DNA from: Streptomyces sp. BK208
GTDB lineage: Bacteria; Actinomycetota; Actinomycetes; Streptomycetales; Streptomycetaceae
Assembly: GCF_004364245.1 (NCBI RefSeq)
Contig: NZ_SOAV01000014.1
Span: 124,001-188,000, forward strand
DNA: 64,000 nt
Direction: 5' to 3'
A model generated the notes under the pieces. That model saw only the letters and a program-made list of their open reading frames with translations, searched no databases and was not told the origin of the DNA. Below, one piece after another: positions 17,701-25,596 of this stretch (positions are counted from its first letter, which is position 1; every line of letters starts with the position of its first letter). The translations under genes were made by a program, and so were the position numbers.

Positions 17701-17796
17701 CGGTCCCCGTCCAGGGCGCCGTACCGCTTGGACGAGGACACCTTCCGACTGCACGACGATCTGCCGCACGTGCGGCGCTGGGCGGAGGAGGAATGA
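17701..17796 (+). pseudogene. C-terminal remnant of a lost gene
   Basis: The frame ending at TGA 17794-17796 reads RAPYRLDEDTFRLHDDLP then HVRRWAEEE. It looks like a genuine protein C-terminus and its stop overlaps the next start as ATGA, as in an operon. Upstream the frame is Arg/Ala-rich, lacks a normal start codon and hits stops at 17545 and 17557. I read it as the tail of a gene whose front was deleted. I do not recognise the family with confidence. Confidence 0.5.
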
Positions 17797-19550
17797 CGGT
17801 GCTGGACGGTGCGCGCGAGCGCTGGGTGAGCACGGGCGGGGTCGAGCTGTGCGTGACGGAACTGGGCGATCCGCGGCAGCCCACGGTCGTCCTGGTGCAC
17901 GGCTACCCGGACAGCAAGGAGGTCTGGTCCGAGGTAGCCGCCCGCCTGGCCGGCCGCTTCCACGTGGTCCTCTACGACGTCCGCGGCCACGGCCGCTCCA
18001 CCGCGCCGAGGCCGCTGCGGGGCGGGTTCACCCTGGCGAAGCTGACGGACGACTTCCTGGCCGTGGCCGACGCGGTCAGTCCGGACCGTCCGGTGCACCT
18101 GGTGGGACACGACTGGGGCTCCGTGCAGTCCTGGGAGTTCGTCACCGTCAGGCGTACCGAGGGCCGTATCGCCTCCTTCACCTCGATGTCCGGCCCGTCC
18201 CTCGACCACTTCGGACACTGGATCAACAAACGCCTCAGGCGGCCCACCCCGCGCCGCATCGGGCAGCTGCTCGGCCAGGGTGCCAAGTCCTGGTACGTCT
18301 ATCTGCTGCACACCCCCGTGCTCCCCGAACTGGCCTGGCGCGGCCCGCTCGGCAAGCGCTGGCCGGGCATCCTGGAGCGCGTCGAGAAGGTGCCCGGCGG
18401 CGACTATCCGACCGCGTCCCTGCCGTCGGACGCGGCCCACGGGGCGTGGCTGTACCGGGACAACGTCCGGCCGCGGCTGCGCAGGCCGCGCGAGGACGCC
18501 TACGCGCACGCTCCCGTGCAGCTGATCACTCCGCTGGGTGACGCGTTCCTGTCGGAGCGGCTCTACGACGAGTTGGAGCTGTGGGCGCCTCGGCTCACCC
18601 GGCGCACCCTGCCCGCGAAGCACTGGGTGCCGCGCACCCGGCCCGACCGGCTGGCGGACTGGATCACGGAGTTCGTCACCGCCGTCGAGGACGGGCGGAC
18701 CGAGCCGGCGGCGAACGGGAAGCACGCCGACCGCTTCGGCGGACAGCTGGTCCTGGTCACCGGTGCGGGAAACGGCATCGGGCGGGCGACGGCGCTGGCG
18801 TTCGCCGAGGCCGGTGCGCGCGTCGTGGCCGTCGACCGGGACCCCGAGTCCGCTGCCCGCACCGCGGAGCTGTCGCGGCTGATCGGTGCGCCGGCCGCCT
18901 GGGCGGAGACCGTCGACGTGTCCGACGGGCAGGCCATGGAGAAGCTGGCGGTGAAGGTCGCCGCCGAGTACGGCGTGGTGGACGTGCTCGTGAACAACGC
19001 CGGGATCGGACTGTCGGGTTCCTTCTTCGACACCACGCCGGAGGACTGGAAGAAGGTTCTCGACGTCAACCTGTGGGGCGTGATCCACGGCTGCCGTCTG
19101 TTCGGCCGGCAGATGGCCGAGCGCGGGCAGGGCGGTCACATCGTCAACACCGCGTCCGCGGCGGCCTTCCAGCCCTCCCGGGCGCTGCCCGCCTACGGCA
19201 CCTCGAAGGCGGCCGTGCTGATGCTGAGCGAGTGCCTGCGCGCCGAACTGGCTGATCAGGGGATCGGCGTCACGGCGATCTGCCCCGGCCTCGTCAACAC
19301 CGGCATCACGTCCACGGCGCACTTCGCCGGTGTCGACACGGAGGAGGAGAAGCGGCGACAGCAGCGCACCGCCCGCCTCTACGCGATGCGCAACTACCCG
19401 CCGGAGAAGGTGGCCGGCGCCGTGCTGGAGGCGGTCGTGCACAACAAGGCGGTGGTCCCGGTGACGCCGGAGGCGCGAGGCGCTCACTTCATGTCCCGCT
19501 TCGCCCCTCGGGTGCTGAGGCGCCTCGCTCGGGTCCAACCACCTCTGTAG
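17793..19550 (+). CDS. Alpha/beta hydrolase - short-chain dehydrogenase fusion
   Basis: A 585-residue two-enzyme protein. Residues ~15-300 form an alpha/beta hydrolase with VLVHGYPDSKEVW, LYDVRGHGRS and GHDWGS; an Asp nucleophile in HDWG is typical of epoxide hydrolases and haloalkane dehalogenases. Residues ~310-585 form a classical SDR: TGAGNGIGRATA for NAD(P), NNAGIGLSG, and the catalytic YGTSK. GGAGG lies just before ATG 17793. The fusion suggests sequential reactions on one lipophilic substrate, for example hydrolysis followed by alcohol oxidation, but the substrate is unknown. A DnaA-box cluster begins at the stop codon. Confidence 0.9.
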   Translation: MTVLDGARERWVSTGGVELCVTELGDPRQPTVVLVHGYPDSKEVWSEVAARLAGRFHVVLYDVRGHGRSTAPRPLRGGFTLAKLTDDFLAVADAVSPDRPVHLVGHDWGSVQSWEFVTVRRTEGRIASFTSMSGPSLDHFGHWINKRLRRPTPRRIGQLLGQGAKSWYVYLLHTPVLPELAWRGPLGKRWPGILERVEKVPGGDYPTASLPSDAAHGAWLYRDNVRPRLRRPREDAYAHAPVQLITPLGDAFLSERLYDELELWAPRLTRRTLPAKHWVPRTRPDRLADWITEFVTAVEDGRTEPAANGKHADRFGGQLVLVTGAGNGIGRATALAFAEAGARVVAVDRDPESAARTAELSRLIGAPAAWAETVDVSDGQAMEKLAVKVAAEYGVVDVLVNNAGIGLSGSFFDTTPEDWKKVLDVNLWGVIHGCRLFGRQMAERGQGGHIVNTASAAAFQPSRALPAYGTSKAAVLMLSECLRAELADQGIGVTAICPGLVNTGITSTAHFAGVDTEEEKRRQQRTARLYAMRNYPPEKVAGAVLEAVVHNKAVVPVTPEARGAHFMSRFAPRVLRRLARVQPPL

Positions 19551-19604
19551 TGTCCACAGAAGACCCCAACCAGCCTGTGGATAACCCGACTTGGCTGTGG
19601 ATCA
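19550..19604. other. Small DnaA-box cluster before kptA
   Basis: GTGTCCACA (19550-19558, one mismatch), an inverted exact TTATCCACA (19576-19584) and an inverted TGATCCACA (19596-19604, one mismatch) lie within 55 bases of intergenic DNA. The two inverted boxes are 20 bp apart, about two helical turns, so both face the same side. Confidence 0.7.
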
Positions 19605-19661
19605 AACCTGCGGTGGGTAAATCGATCGCGTGACGCGCATCTCACCGGGCAGGCTGGCGCC

Positions 19662-20249
19662 ATGCACCAGGAACGTACAGACGACAGAGACGAAGGCGCA
19701 CACGACGACAGACGCACAGTGAAGGTGTCCAAGTATCTGTCGAAGCACCTGCGCCACCAGCCGGAAAGGATCGGGCTCACGCTCGACGCGGGCGGCTGGG
19801 TCGAGATCGACACACTGATCTCCGCGGCGGCCGCGCACGGCTTCCGTTTCACCCGTGCGGAGCTCGACCACGTCGTCGCCACCAACGACAAGCGGCGCTT
19901 CGCCGTCGAGGGCAGCCGTGTCCGCGCCAGCCAGGGCCACAGCGTCGGTGTGGATCTCGGTCTCCCCCCGGTGACCCCGCCGCCGTACCTCTACCACGGG
20001 ACCGTCTCCCGGCATCTGGAGGCCATTCGTGCCGAGGGCCTGCGGCCGATGAACCGGCACGACGTGCACCTCTCGCCGGACCGCGACACCGCGACCCGGG
20101 TCGGAGCCCGCCGCGGCCGGCCGGTCGTGCTCTCGGTGGACGCCGCCGCCATGCACCGCGACGGCCACATCTTCCACGTCAGCGCCAACGGTGTCTGGCT
20201 GACGAAGCACGTACCGGCCCGCTACCTGCGCTTTCCCGCCGCGCGCTGA
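19662..20249 (+). CDS. kptA: RNA 2'-phosphotransferase (Tpt1/KptA)
   Basis: A 195-residue KptA. In yeast the family moves the splice-junction 2'-phosphate of tRNA to NAD+, giving ADP-ribose 1'',2''-cyclic phosphate; bacteria lack that splicing route, so the bacterial substrate is open. The conserved RNA-binding lobe is at KVSKYLSKHLRHQPE and the catalytic His/Arg at YHGTVSRHLEAI; HLSPDRDTATRVGARRGRP and HIFHVSANGVWLT complete the fold. A start at ATG 19662 gives a 20-residue acidic/basic extension; a later GTG near the KVSKYL motif is an alternative. An ATP-independent role in repair of 2'-phosphate ends is plausible. Confidence 0.93.
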   Translation: MHQERTDDRDEGAHDDRRTVKVSKYLSKHLRHQPERIGLTLDAGGWVEIDTLISAAAAHGFRFTRAELDHVVATNDKRRFAVEGSRVRASQGHSVGVDLGLPPVTPPPYLYHGTVSRHLEAIRAEGLRPMNRHDVHLSPDRDTATRVGARRGRPVVLSVDAAAMHRDGHIFHVSANGVWLTKHVPARYLRFPAAR

Positions 20250-20267
20250 CCCAGCATGATCGAAGGC

Positions 20268-20714
20268 ATGGAGCACCTTCCCACCACCCAGTCCGCCGTC
20301 ACCGCCCTCCGCGCCATCGCCGAGGAGTACGCGCTGGAGATCGAGGTCACCGACGACATCGGCGCCGACCGGACCTCCCGCCGCAGCGCCGCGGGCGTGG
20401 GGGTGACGACCGACTCCGACGGCTCCCTTCCGCACGAGGCCTTCGTCGAGTTCGGCGGCGTCCCCCGGGTGACCGTCCGGCTCTTTCCCGAGGACGATGC
20501 CCTGATCACCGTGGAGAACGTGGAGTGCCCCGACATCCCGCGCGACGAGGTGCCCGCGTTCCTCCGCTCCGTCTTCGGTGGCCGCGCCTTCGTCAAGGGG
20601 CGTCGTTTCCCGCCCGGGTACCACCTGATCGTGCCCCTGCCCGGAGACCGCACCCACCGGGAGTACGTCCCGATGATCTTCCTCAGCCCGTGGCTGAGCA
20701 GCCGCGTGCAGTGA
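20268..20714 (+). CDS. Conserved protein, function unknown
   Basis: A 148-residue soluble acidic protein without recognised domain. It shows an alpha segment at the N-terminus (VTALRAIAEEYALEIEV), then alternating strands (VTVRLFPEDDALITVENVEC) and an Arg/Gly/Pro-rich end (GGRAFVKGRRFPPGYHLIVP). ATG 20268 is preferred to ATG 20256 because CATGAT seven bases upstream could be a leaderless -10. It lies 18 bases after kptA and could also be read through from it. No signal peptide or membrane part is visible. Confidence 0.72.
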   Translation: MEHLPTTQSAVTALRAIAEEYALEIEVTDDIGADRTSRRSAAGVGVTTDSDGSLPHEAFVEFGGVPRVTVRLFPEDDALITVENVECPDIPRDEVPAFLRSVFGGRAFVKGRRFPPGYHLIVPLPGDRTHREYVPMIFLSPWLSSRVQ

Positions 20715-20715
20715 C

Positions 20716-20749
20716 GCCGATCGCTGTTTCACGTGAAACAGCGATCGGC
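20716..20749. other. parS: parS site within a 34-bp perfect palindrome
   Basis: TGTTTCACGTGAAACA (20725-20740) is the full 16-bp consensus ParB-binding site. The symmetry continues outward for nine more bases on each side, so the RNA could fold as a long hairpin just after the preceding gene. It probably serves chromosome segregation and possibly transcript termination. Confidence 0.9.
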
Positions 20750-20753
20750 CGCA

Positions 20754-20759
20754 TAGGCT
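20754..20759 (+). promoter_or_regulatory. -10 element of the LLM oxidoreductase gene
   Basis: TAGGCT, seven bases (CGGAGGT), then ATG 20767. The GGAGG in the gap is too close to the start to work as a usual ribosome site, favouring a leaderless message. It lies five bases after the parS palindrome. Confidence 0.5.
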
Positions 20760-20766
20760 CGGAGGT

Positions 20767-21672
20767 ATGAGTCTGCACCTGAGCACCGTGATCCTCCCGT
20801 ACCGCCGCTGGCACGAAGGCGGCCGTTCGACCTGGACACGGGCCGAGCAGCTCGGCTTCCACACGGCGTACACCTACGATCACCTCTCCTGGCGGAGCTT
20901 CCGGGACGGCCCCTGGTTCGGTGCCGTGCCGACCCTCACCGCCGCCGCGGCCGTCACCGAGCGGTTGCGTCTGGGCACCCTGGTCACCTCGCCGAACTTC
21001 CGGCATCCGGTGACACTCGCCAAGGAGCTGATCTCCCTCGACGACATTTCCGGCGGCCGGATCACGCTCGGCATAGGAGCGGGCGGCACCGGCTTCGACG
21101 CCACGGCGCTGGGTCAGGAGCCGTGGACGCCGCGTGAGCGGGCGGACCGGCTCGGAGAATTCCTGCCGTTGCTCGACCGGTTGCTGACCGAGGACGCCGT
21201 GTCGTACGAGGGCGACTTCTACTCGGCGCACGAGGCGCGCAACATCCCGGGCTGCGTACAGCGGCCCCGGCTGCCCTTCGCGGTGGCGGCGACCGGCCCG
21301 CGGGGACTGACGCTCGCCGCGCGGCACGGGCAGGCGTGGGTGACCACCGGCGACCCGAAGCTGTTCGAGAGCGGCACCGCCGAGCAGTCGGACCGGGCGC
21401 TGCGGCAGCAGAGCGACCGGCTGGCCGACGCCTGTGCCGCCATCGGCCGCGATGCGGGTGAGCTGGACCGGGTCCTGCTCACCGGCTTCACCCCGGAGCG
21501 CAGCCGTCCACTGGAGTCCGTGGACGCGTTCGTGGACTTCGCCGGACGCCACCGGGACCTGGGCTTCACCGAGCTCGTCGTCCACTGGCCGATCGCCGAC
21601 TCGGACTTCGCCGCGGACGAGAAGGTCTTCGAGCGGATCGCGATGGAGGCACCGGCGCAGTTGAAGGACTGA
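20767..21672 (+). CDS. LLM-class flavin/F420-dependent oxidoreductase
   Basis: A 301-residue luciferase-like TIM-barrel protein: AEQLGFHTAYTYDHL near the N-terminus, LGTLVTSPNFRHPVTLAKELISLDDISGGR and LGIGAGG are the cofactor-side signature of the family. In actinobacteria many such enzymes use coenzyme F420 rather than FMN; the N-terminal pattern fits, but the cofactor cannot be proven. The substrate is unknown. A -10 seven bases upstream suggests an independent leaderless promoter. Confidence 0.88.
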   Translation: MSLHLSTVILPYRRWHEGGRSTWTRAEQLGFHTAYTYDHLSWRSFRDGPWFGAVPTLTAAAAVTERLRLGTLVTSPNFRHPVTLAKELISLDDISGGRITLGIGAGGTGFDATALGQEPWTPRERADRLGEFLPLLDRLLTEDAVSYEGDFYSAHEARNIPGCVQRPRLPFAVAATGPRGLTLAARHGQAWVTTGDPKLFESGTAEQSDRALRQQSDRLADACAAIGRDAGELDRVLLTGFTPERSRPLESVDAFVDFAGRHRDLGFTELVVHWPIADSDFAADEKVFERIAMEAPAQLKD

Positions 21673-21765
21673 CAGCGGGGAAGCGAGGTCCAGGCATGGG
21701 AGCCGTAGCTCACATATGTGCGCACCGGCGCACGGGCGTGCACGCACATGCGTGACAATGACCGG

Positions 21766-22635
21766 GTGACCTCAGCGACCCGACAGCCCGAGCCCCCGGC
21801 CGCCGCCACTCGCCCGCGGCTCATCGCCACCGACCTCGACGGCACCCTGCTGCGGGACGACAAGTCGGTCTCCCCGCGCACGGTCACCGCGCTGGCCGCC
21901 GCGGAGGAGGCCGGCATCGAGGTCTTCTTCGTCACCGGCCGCCCCGCCCGCTGGATGGACGTCGTCAGCGCCCACGTCCACGGTCACGGGCTCGCCATCT
22001 GCGGCAACGGCGCCGCCGTCGTGGACCTGCACGGCGGCCCCGGCAAGCACCGCTTCGTCAAGGTCCGCGAGCTGCCGCAGGAGAACGCGCTGGACGCCGT
22101 ACGGCTGCTGCGCGAGGCGGCTCCCGGCACGGTGTACGCGGTCGAGCAGACGTACGGGTTCCATCAGGAGCCGGCGTACCCGAAGCTCCACATGGAGGTG
22201 CCCGACGGCCTCGTGCCCGCCGAGGAGATCCTGGCGCCGGGCGGTCGCGCCGCCGCCGAGCCCGTCCTCAAGATCCTGGCCTTCCACCCGGAGCTGGACC
22301 CCGACGGCTTCCTCACGCTGGCCCGCCTCGCCATCGGCGACCGCGCCAACGTCACCCGTTCCAGCCCCAGCGCCCTGCTGGAGATCAGCGGCCCGGAGGT
22401 CTCCAAGGCCAGCACACTCGCTCTGTGCTGCGCCGAGCGCGGCATCTCCCACGAGGAGGTCGTCGCCTTCGGTGACATGCCGAACGACGTGGAGATGCTC
22501 ACCTGGGCGGGACGTTCCTACGCGATGGGCAACGCGCACCCGGACGTGATCGCCGCGGCCTCGGGGCGGACGGTCGCCAACAACGACGACGGCGTGGCGG
22601 TCGTGATCGAGCGGATGCTGGCCGACCTGCACTGA
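21766..22635 (+). CDS. Cof-type HAD phosphatase, copy 2
   Basis: A ~289-residue HAD hydrolase related to the gene at 12719: motif I DLDGTLLRDDKS, VTGRPARWMD, SGPEVSKAST with the motif III Lys, and GDMPNDVEMLTWAG with metal ligands. The substrate is not predictable. Starts at GTG 21766 and ATG 21748 both fit; GTG 21766 is preferred because GACAAT ends six bases upstream and the core homology begins soon after. The upstream segment 21700-21745 contains several GTGCAC-like palindromic words, possibly an operator. Confidence 0.87.
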   Translation: MTSATRQPEPPAAATRPRLIATDLDGTLLRDDKSVSPRTVTALAAAEEAGIEVFFVTGRPARWMDVVSAHVHGHGLAICGNGAAVVDLHGGPGKHRFVKVRELPQENALDAVRLLREAAPGTVYAVEQTYGFHQEPAYPKLHMEVPDGLVPAEEILAPGGRAAAEPVLKILAFHPELDPDGFLTLARLAIGDRANVTRSSPSALLEISGPEVSKASTLALCCAERGISHEEVVAFGDMPNDVEMLTWAGRSYAMGNAHPDVIAAASGRTVANNDDGVAVVIERMLADLH

Positions 22636-22663
22636 CGTCCGCCCCGCAGGACGCCCGGTGCCG

Positions 22664-23716
22664 TCACCGCAGCGGCACCCCGCGCTGTGACAGCCACGGC
22701 ACCGGATCCACCGCCGAGCCCGTCTCCGGGGTGACCCGTACCTCGAAGTGCAGGTGGGGGCCGGTGGAGTTGCCGGTACTGCCGGACTGACCGATCCACT
22801 GCCCGGCCTCGACCCGGTCGCCCTGGTCGACGGCCACGGCGGCGAGATGGGCGTACTGCGTGTAGTAGCCGTCCGCGTGCTGGACGACGAGCTGGATGCC
22901 GAAGGCCCCGCCACAGGTCACCTTCAGGACCCGGCCCGTGCCGACCGAGCGGACCGGTGTCCCGACCGGCACCGCGAAGTCCTGGCCGGTGTGCCGGTTC
23001 GCCCATCTCGATCCGCCGCTGCCGAAGGACGCCGACAGCTCGTAGGTCTCGACCGGGGCCACCCAGGACGCTCCGACGCCGGCGTCCTGCTGGTCGAGGC
23101 GGACCGCACCGGGGCACGCCCCGGCCGCGACCGAGGAGTCGGCCTGGCCCTCCAGTCGTGACCGCGCGGCCTCCAGCCTGTCCTCGATCTTCTTCTTCAG
23201 CTCCACCAGGTCGGTGTCGCGTTTCTCGAGCACCTGCCAGGCCGCCTGTGCCTTGGCCTCGTCGGCGGCGAGCCGGGCCTCGGCCCGCAGGTTCCGGCCG
23301 ATGGCCCGGTCGACGGCCAGGTTCGCTCGCGCGACCGCCCGCTGACCGCGCATCAGCCCGTCGGGATCGTCGGCGAGCAGCATGCGGGCGGTGAGCGGGA
23401 GCCCACCGCCGTCGCGGTACTGGGCGCGGGCGATGCGGCCCAGGTCCTCGTGCATGGCGTCGATCTTCTGCCGCTGTCCGTCGAGCAGTCGCTCGTAGTC
23501 CTGAGCTCGCACCCGTTGCGCCTCGGCGGCCCGCCGGCCCTCCTCGTACTGCCGGGTGGCCGTCGCCGCTTCCTCGTACAGTCGCGTCACCTGCGGGCCG
23601 AGTGCGGCCCCGGACCCGCCGTCCCCGTCCATGCCGTCGACGGGTCGGGCCGCGAGCAGCGAGAGTGCGCACAGCAGCACCGCAACGAGCAACGGGAGCC
23701 GACGGGATGAGCGCAT
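22664..23716 (-). CDS. Secreted coiled-coil M23 metallopeptidase
   Basis: A 350-residue exported protein: basic N-terminus and hydrophobic signal (LPLLVAVLLCALSLLAARP), coiled coil from ~40 to 190 (EEGRRAAEAQRVRAQDYERL, KAQAAWQVLEKRD), then an M23/LytM domain. Zinc and catalytic residues are seen in HTGQDFAVPVG and HLHFEV, so it is likely an active peptidoglycan endopeptidase rather than an EnvC-like regulator, although the coiled coil resembles that group. A CACGAT seven bases upstream of ATG 23716 suggests a leaderless start. It is convergent with the HAD gene. Confidence 0.9.
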   Translation of the reverse strand: MRSSRRLPLLVAVLLCALSLLAARPVDGMDGDGGSGAALGPQVTRLYEEAATATRQYEEGRRAAEAQRVRAQDYERLLDGQRQKIDAMHEDLGRIARAQYRDGGGLPLTARMLLADDPDGLMRGQRAVARANLAVDRAIGRNLRAEARLAADEAKAQAAWQVLEKRDTDLVELKKKIEDRLEAARSRLEGQADSSVAAGACPGAVRLDQQDAGVGASWVAPVETYELSASFGSGGSRWANRHTGQDFAVPVGTPVRSVGTGRVLKVTCGGAFGIQLVVQHADGYYTQYAHLAAVAVDQGDRVEAGQWIGQSGSTGNSTGPHLHFEVRVTPETGSAVDPVPWLSQRGVPLR

Positions 23717-23837
23717 GTCAGCGATCGTGGACCGCCGCAGGGGCCGCAGTCTCGTTCGGGTCGTGCATGTGGGGGACCCGTTGCTGCACTCGGCTCAATG
23801 CCGCTGCTGCACACGGGTCAGCACTCTGCGGCGGCGC

Positions 23838-25520
23838 TCAGTACGGTGCTTCCCACAGCACCGTCGTACCGGCGCCACCCGCCCCGATGCCCGGTCCGAT
23901 CCGGCTGGCGCCGCCCACGGTCTCGGCGCGGCGCTCCAGGTTGTGCAGGCCGCTGCGCCGTCCGCCCTCGGGGATGCCGATCCCGTCGTCCGCGACGGTC
24001 AGACGCACGCCCGGCCGGCCGTCCGGCAGGGTCGCCGTCGCGTCCACGACCACCTCGATCCGGTCGGCGTGAGCGTGCCGGAAGGCGTTGGACAGGGTCT
24101 CGCGCAGCGCGGCGATGAGGTTCTTGCCCGTCACGTCGCCGACGGCGGTGTCCACCGGGCCGACGAAGCGGTGCGCGGGCGTGAAGCCCAGCGGAACCGC
24201 GGCCATCCCGATCTCGCGCAGGACTCGGGTGCGCAGCCCCGCCGGCGCGTCGGCAGGCTGCTGGAGCGCGAAGATCGCGGAGCGGATCTCCTGAATGGTG
24301 ACGTCGAGCTCGTCGACGGCCCCGCCGACCCCGTCGCGCACTTCGGGCACGACCGTTCTGCGCTGGGCGTCCTCCAGCATCATCCCGGTGGCGAACAGCC
24401 GCTGGATGACGAGATCGTGCAGGTCCCGGGCGATCCGGTCCCGGTCCTCGTACACGGCGAGCCGTTCCCGGTCGCGCTGAGCCTCGGCCATCGTGAGCGC
24501 CAGTGCCGCCTGCGAGGCGAACCGGTCGCCCAGCGCCCGCTCCGTCCTGGTGAACGGGCGCTCCCCCCGCGCACGGGGCATGACGAGACCCCCGAGGATG
24601 TTCCCGTCCCTGCTCAGCGGCAACAGCATGACCGGCCCGTAGGAACGTGCCGGCCCGGCCGCCAGGCGTGGGTCGGTGGCGGCATCGTCCACGAACACGG
24701 GCCGCCCGGTGAGGAGTTCCGCCACGATGCCGTTCTCCGGCGGGATGACCGCTCCGAGGATGTTCGTGGGGTGCGGCGCGTCGACGGCCACGATCTCCAG
24801 GCCGCCCCCGTCGGCCGGCAGCAGCACGATCCCCGCGGCCGCTCCGGACAGGCGGCGGGCCTGCTCGGCGACGATCTGCAGGGCGTCGTCGGTGTCGCCG
24901 CCGGCCAGCAGGGCGGTGGTGACGGCGACCGATCCGTCGATCCAGCGCTCCCGCTGCTGGGCGGCCTCGTGCAGCCGCGCGTTGCCGATGGCGATGCCGG
25001 CCTCGGTGGCCAGAACCCGGACCATCGCGAGGTCGTGGTCACCGAAGGGCTCACCCCCGTGCTTGTCGGTCAGGTAGAGGTTGCCGAAGATCTCGCCCTG
25101 CACACGGATGGGTACTCCCAGGAAGCTGCGCATCGGGGGATGGTGCTCGGGGAAGCCGCACGCGCGCGGGTCCTGGGCCAGGTCGGTCAGCCGGACCGGC
25201 TCGGGGTGGCTGACGAGCGCGCCGAGCAGGCCCTTGCGACCGTCGGGGAGGCGGCCGACGCGCCGGACGGTCGCCTCGTCGAGGCCGTGGTGCACGAAGT
25301 CGGCGAGGCCGTAGCCGTCCTCGTCGACGACGCCGAGGGCCGCGTACCGGGCCTGTGCCAGGTCGGCGGCCGTCTCGCAGATCCGGTGCAGCGTGGAGTG
25401 CAGCTCCAGCCCGCTGCCGACGGACCGCATCGCGTCCAGCAGCTTCGGCACCCGCGCCAGTAGTTCGGCCGAGGCTTCCCGAGGGGACGGTGGGAAGCGG
25501 GGAGGTGGTGCTGGGGACAT
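23838..25520 (-). CDS. DevS/DosT-like sensor histidine kinase (GAF-GAF-HisKA_3)
   Basis: A 560-residue soluble kinase. GAF-A spans ~35-185 and contains HHPPMRSFLGVPIRV followed by FGNLYLTDKHGG, the arrangement in mycobacterial DevS/DosT, where a His in this region binds haem for O2, NO and CO sensing (H126/H127 here). GAF-B spans ~205-355. The phosphoacceptor is His in RDRIARDLHDLVIQR and the ATPase domain ends the protein (DNGIGI-like DDGIGIPEGG). No response regulator lies beside it. It starts 77 bases after cydCD on the same strand, so it may be the last gene of the cytochrome bd operon, linking gas sensing to terminal oxidase. Confidence 0.9.
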   Translation of the reverse strand: MSPAPPPRFPPSPREASAELLARVPKLLDAMRSVGSGLELHSTLHRICETAADLAQARYAALGVVDEDGYGLADFVHHGLDEATVRRVGRLPDGRKGLLGALVSHPEPVRLTDLAQDPRACGFPEHHPPMRSFLGVPIRVQGEIFGNLYLTDKHGGEPFGDHDLAMVRVLATEAGIAIGNARLHEAAQQRERWIDGSVAVTTALLAGGDTDDALQIVAEQARRLSGAAAGIVLLPADGGGLEIVAVDAPHPTNILGAVIPPENGIVAELLTGRPVFVDDAATDPRLAAGPARSYGPVMLLPLSRDGNILGGLVMPRARGERPFTRTERALGDRFASQAALALTMAEAQRDRERLAVYEDRDRIARDLHDLVIQRLFATGMMLEDAQRRTVVPEVRDGVGGAVDELDVTIQEIRSAIFALQQPADAPAGLRTRVLREIGMAAVPLGFTPAHRFVGPVDTAVGDVTGKNLIAALRETLSNAFRHAHADRIEVVVDATATLPDGRPGVRLTVADDGIGIPEGGRRSGLHNLERRAETVGGASRIGPGIGAGGAGTTVLWEAPY

Positions 25521-25596
25521 GCCCCGAGCCTAATGAGACTGTTTTGTTCAGGAAAGTCGGATTCCTGGAAACTTGGCGAAACTACCGGCCGGCCGG

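Noticed and set aside
23556..25463. Long plus-strand frame opposite the sensor kinase
   Set aside because: Mirror frame with Arg/Gln/Gly-rich translation and no motifs; the kinase on the minus strand is complete.
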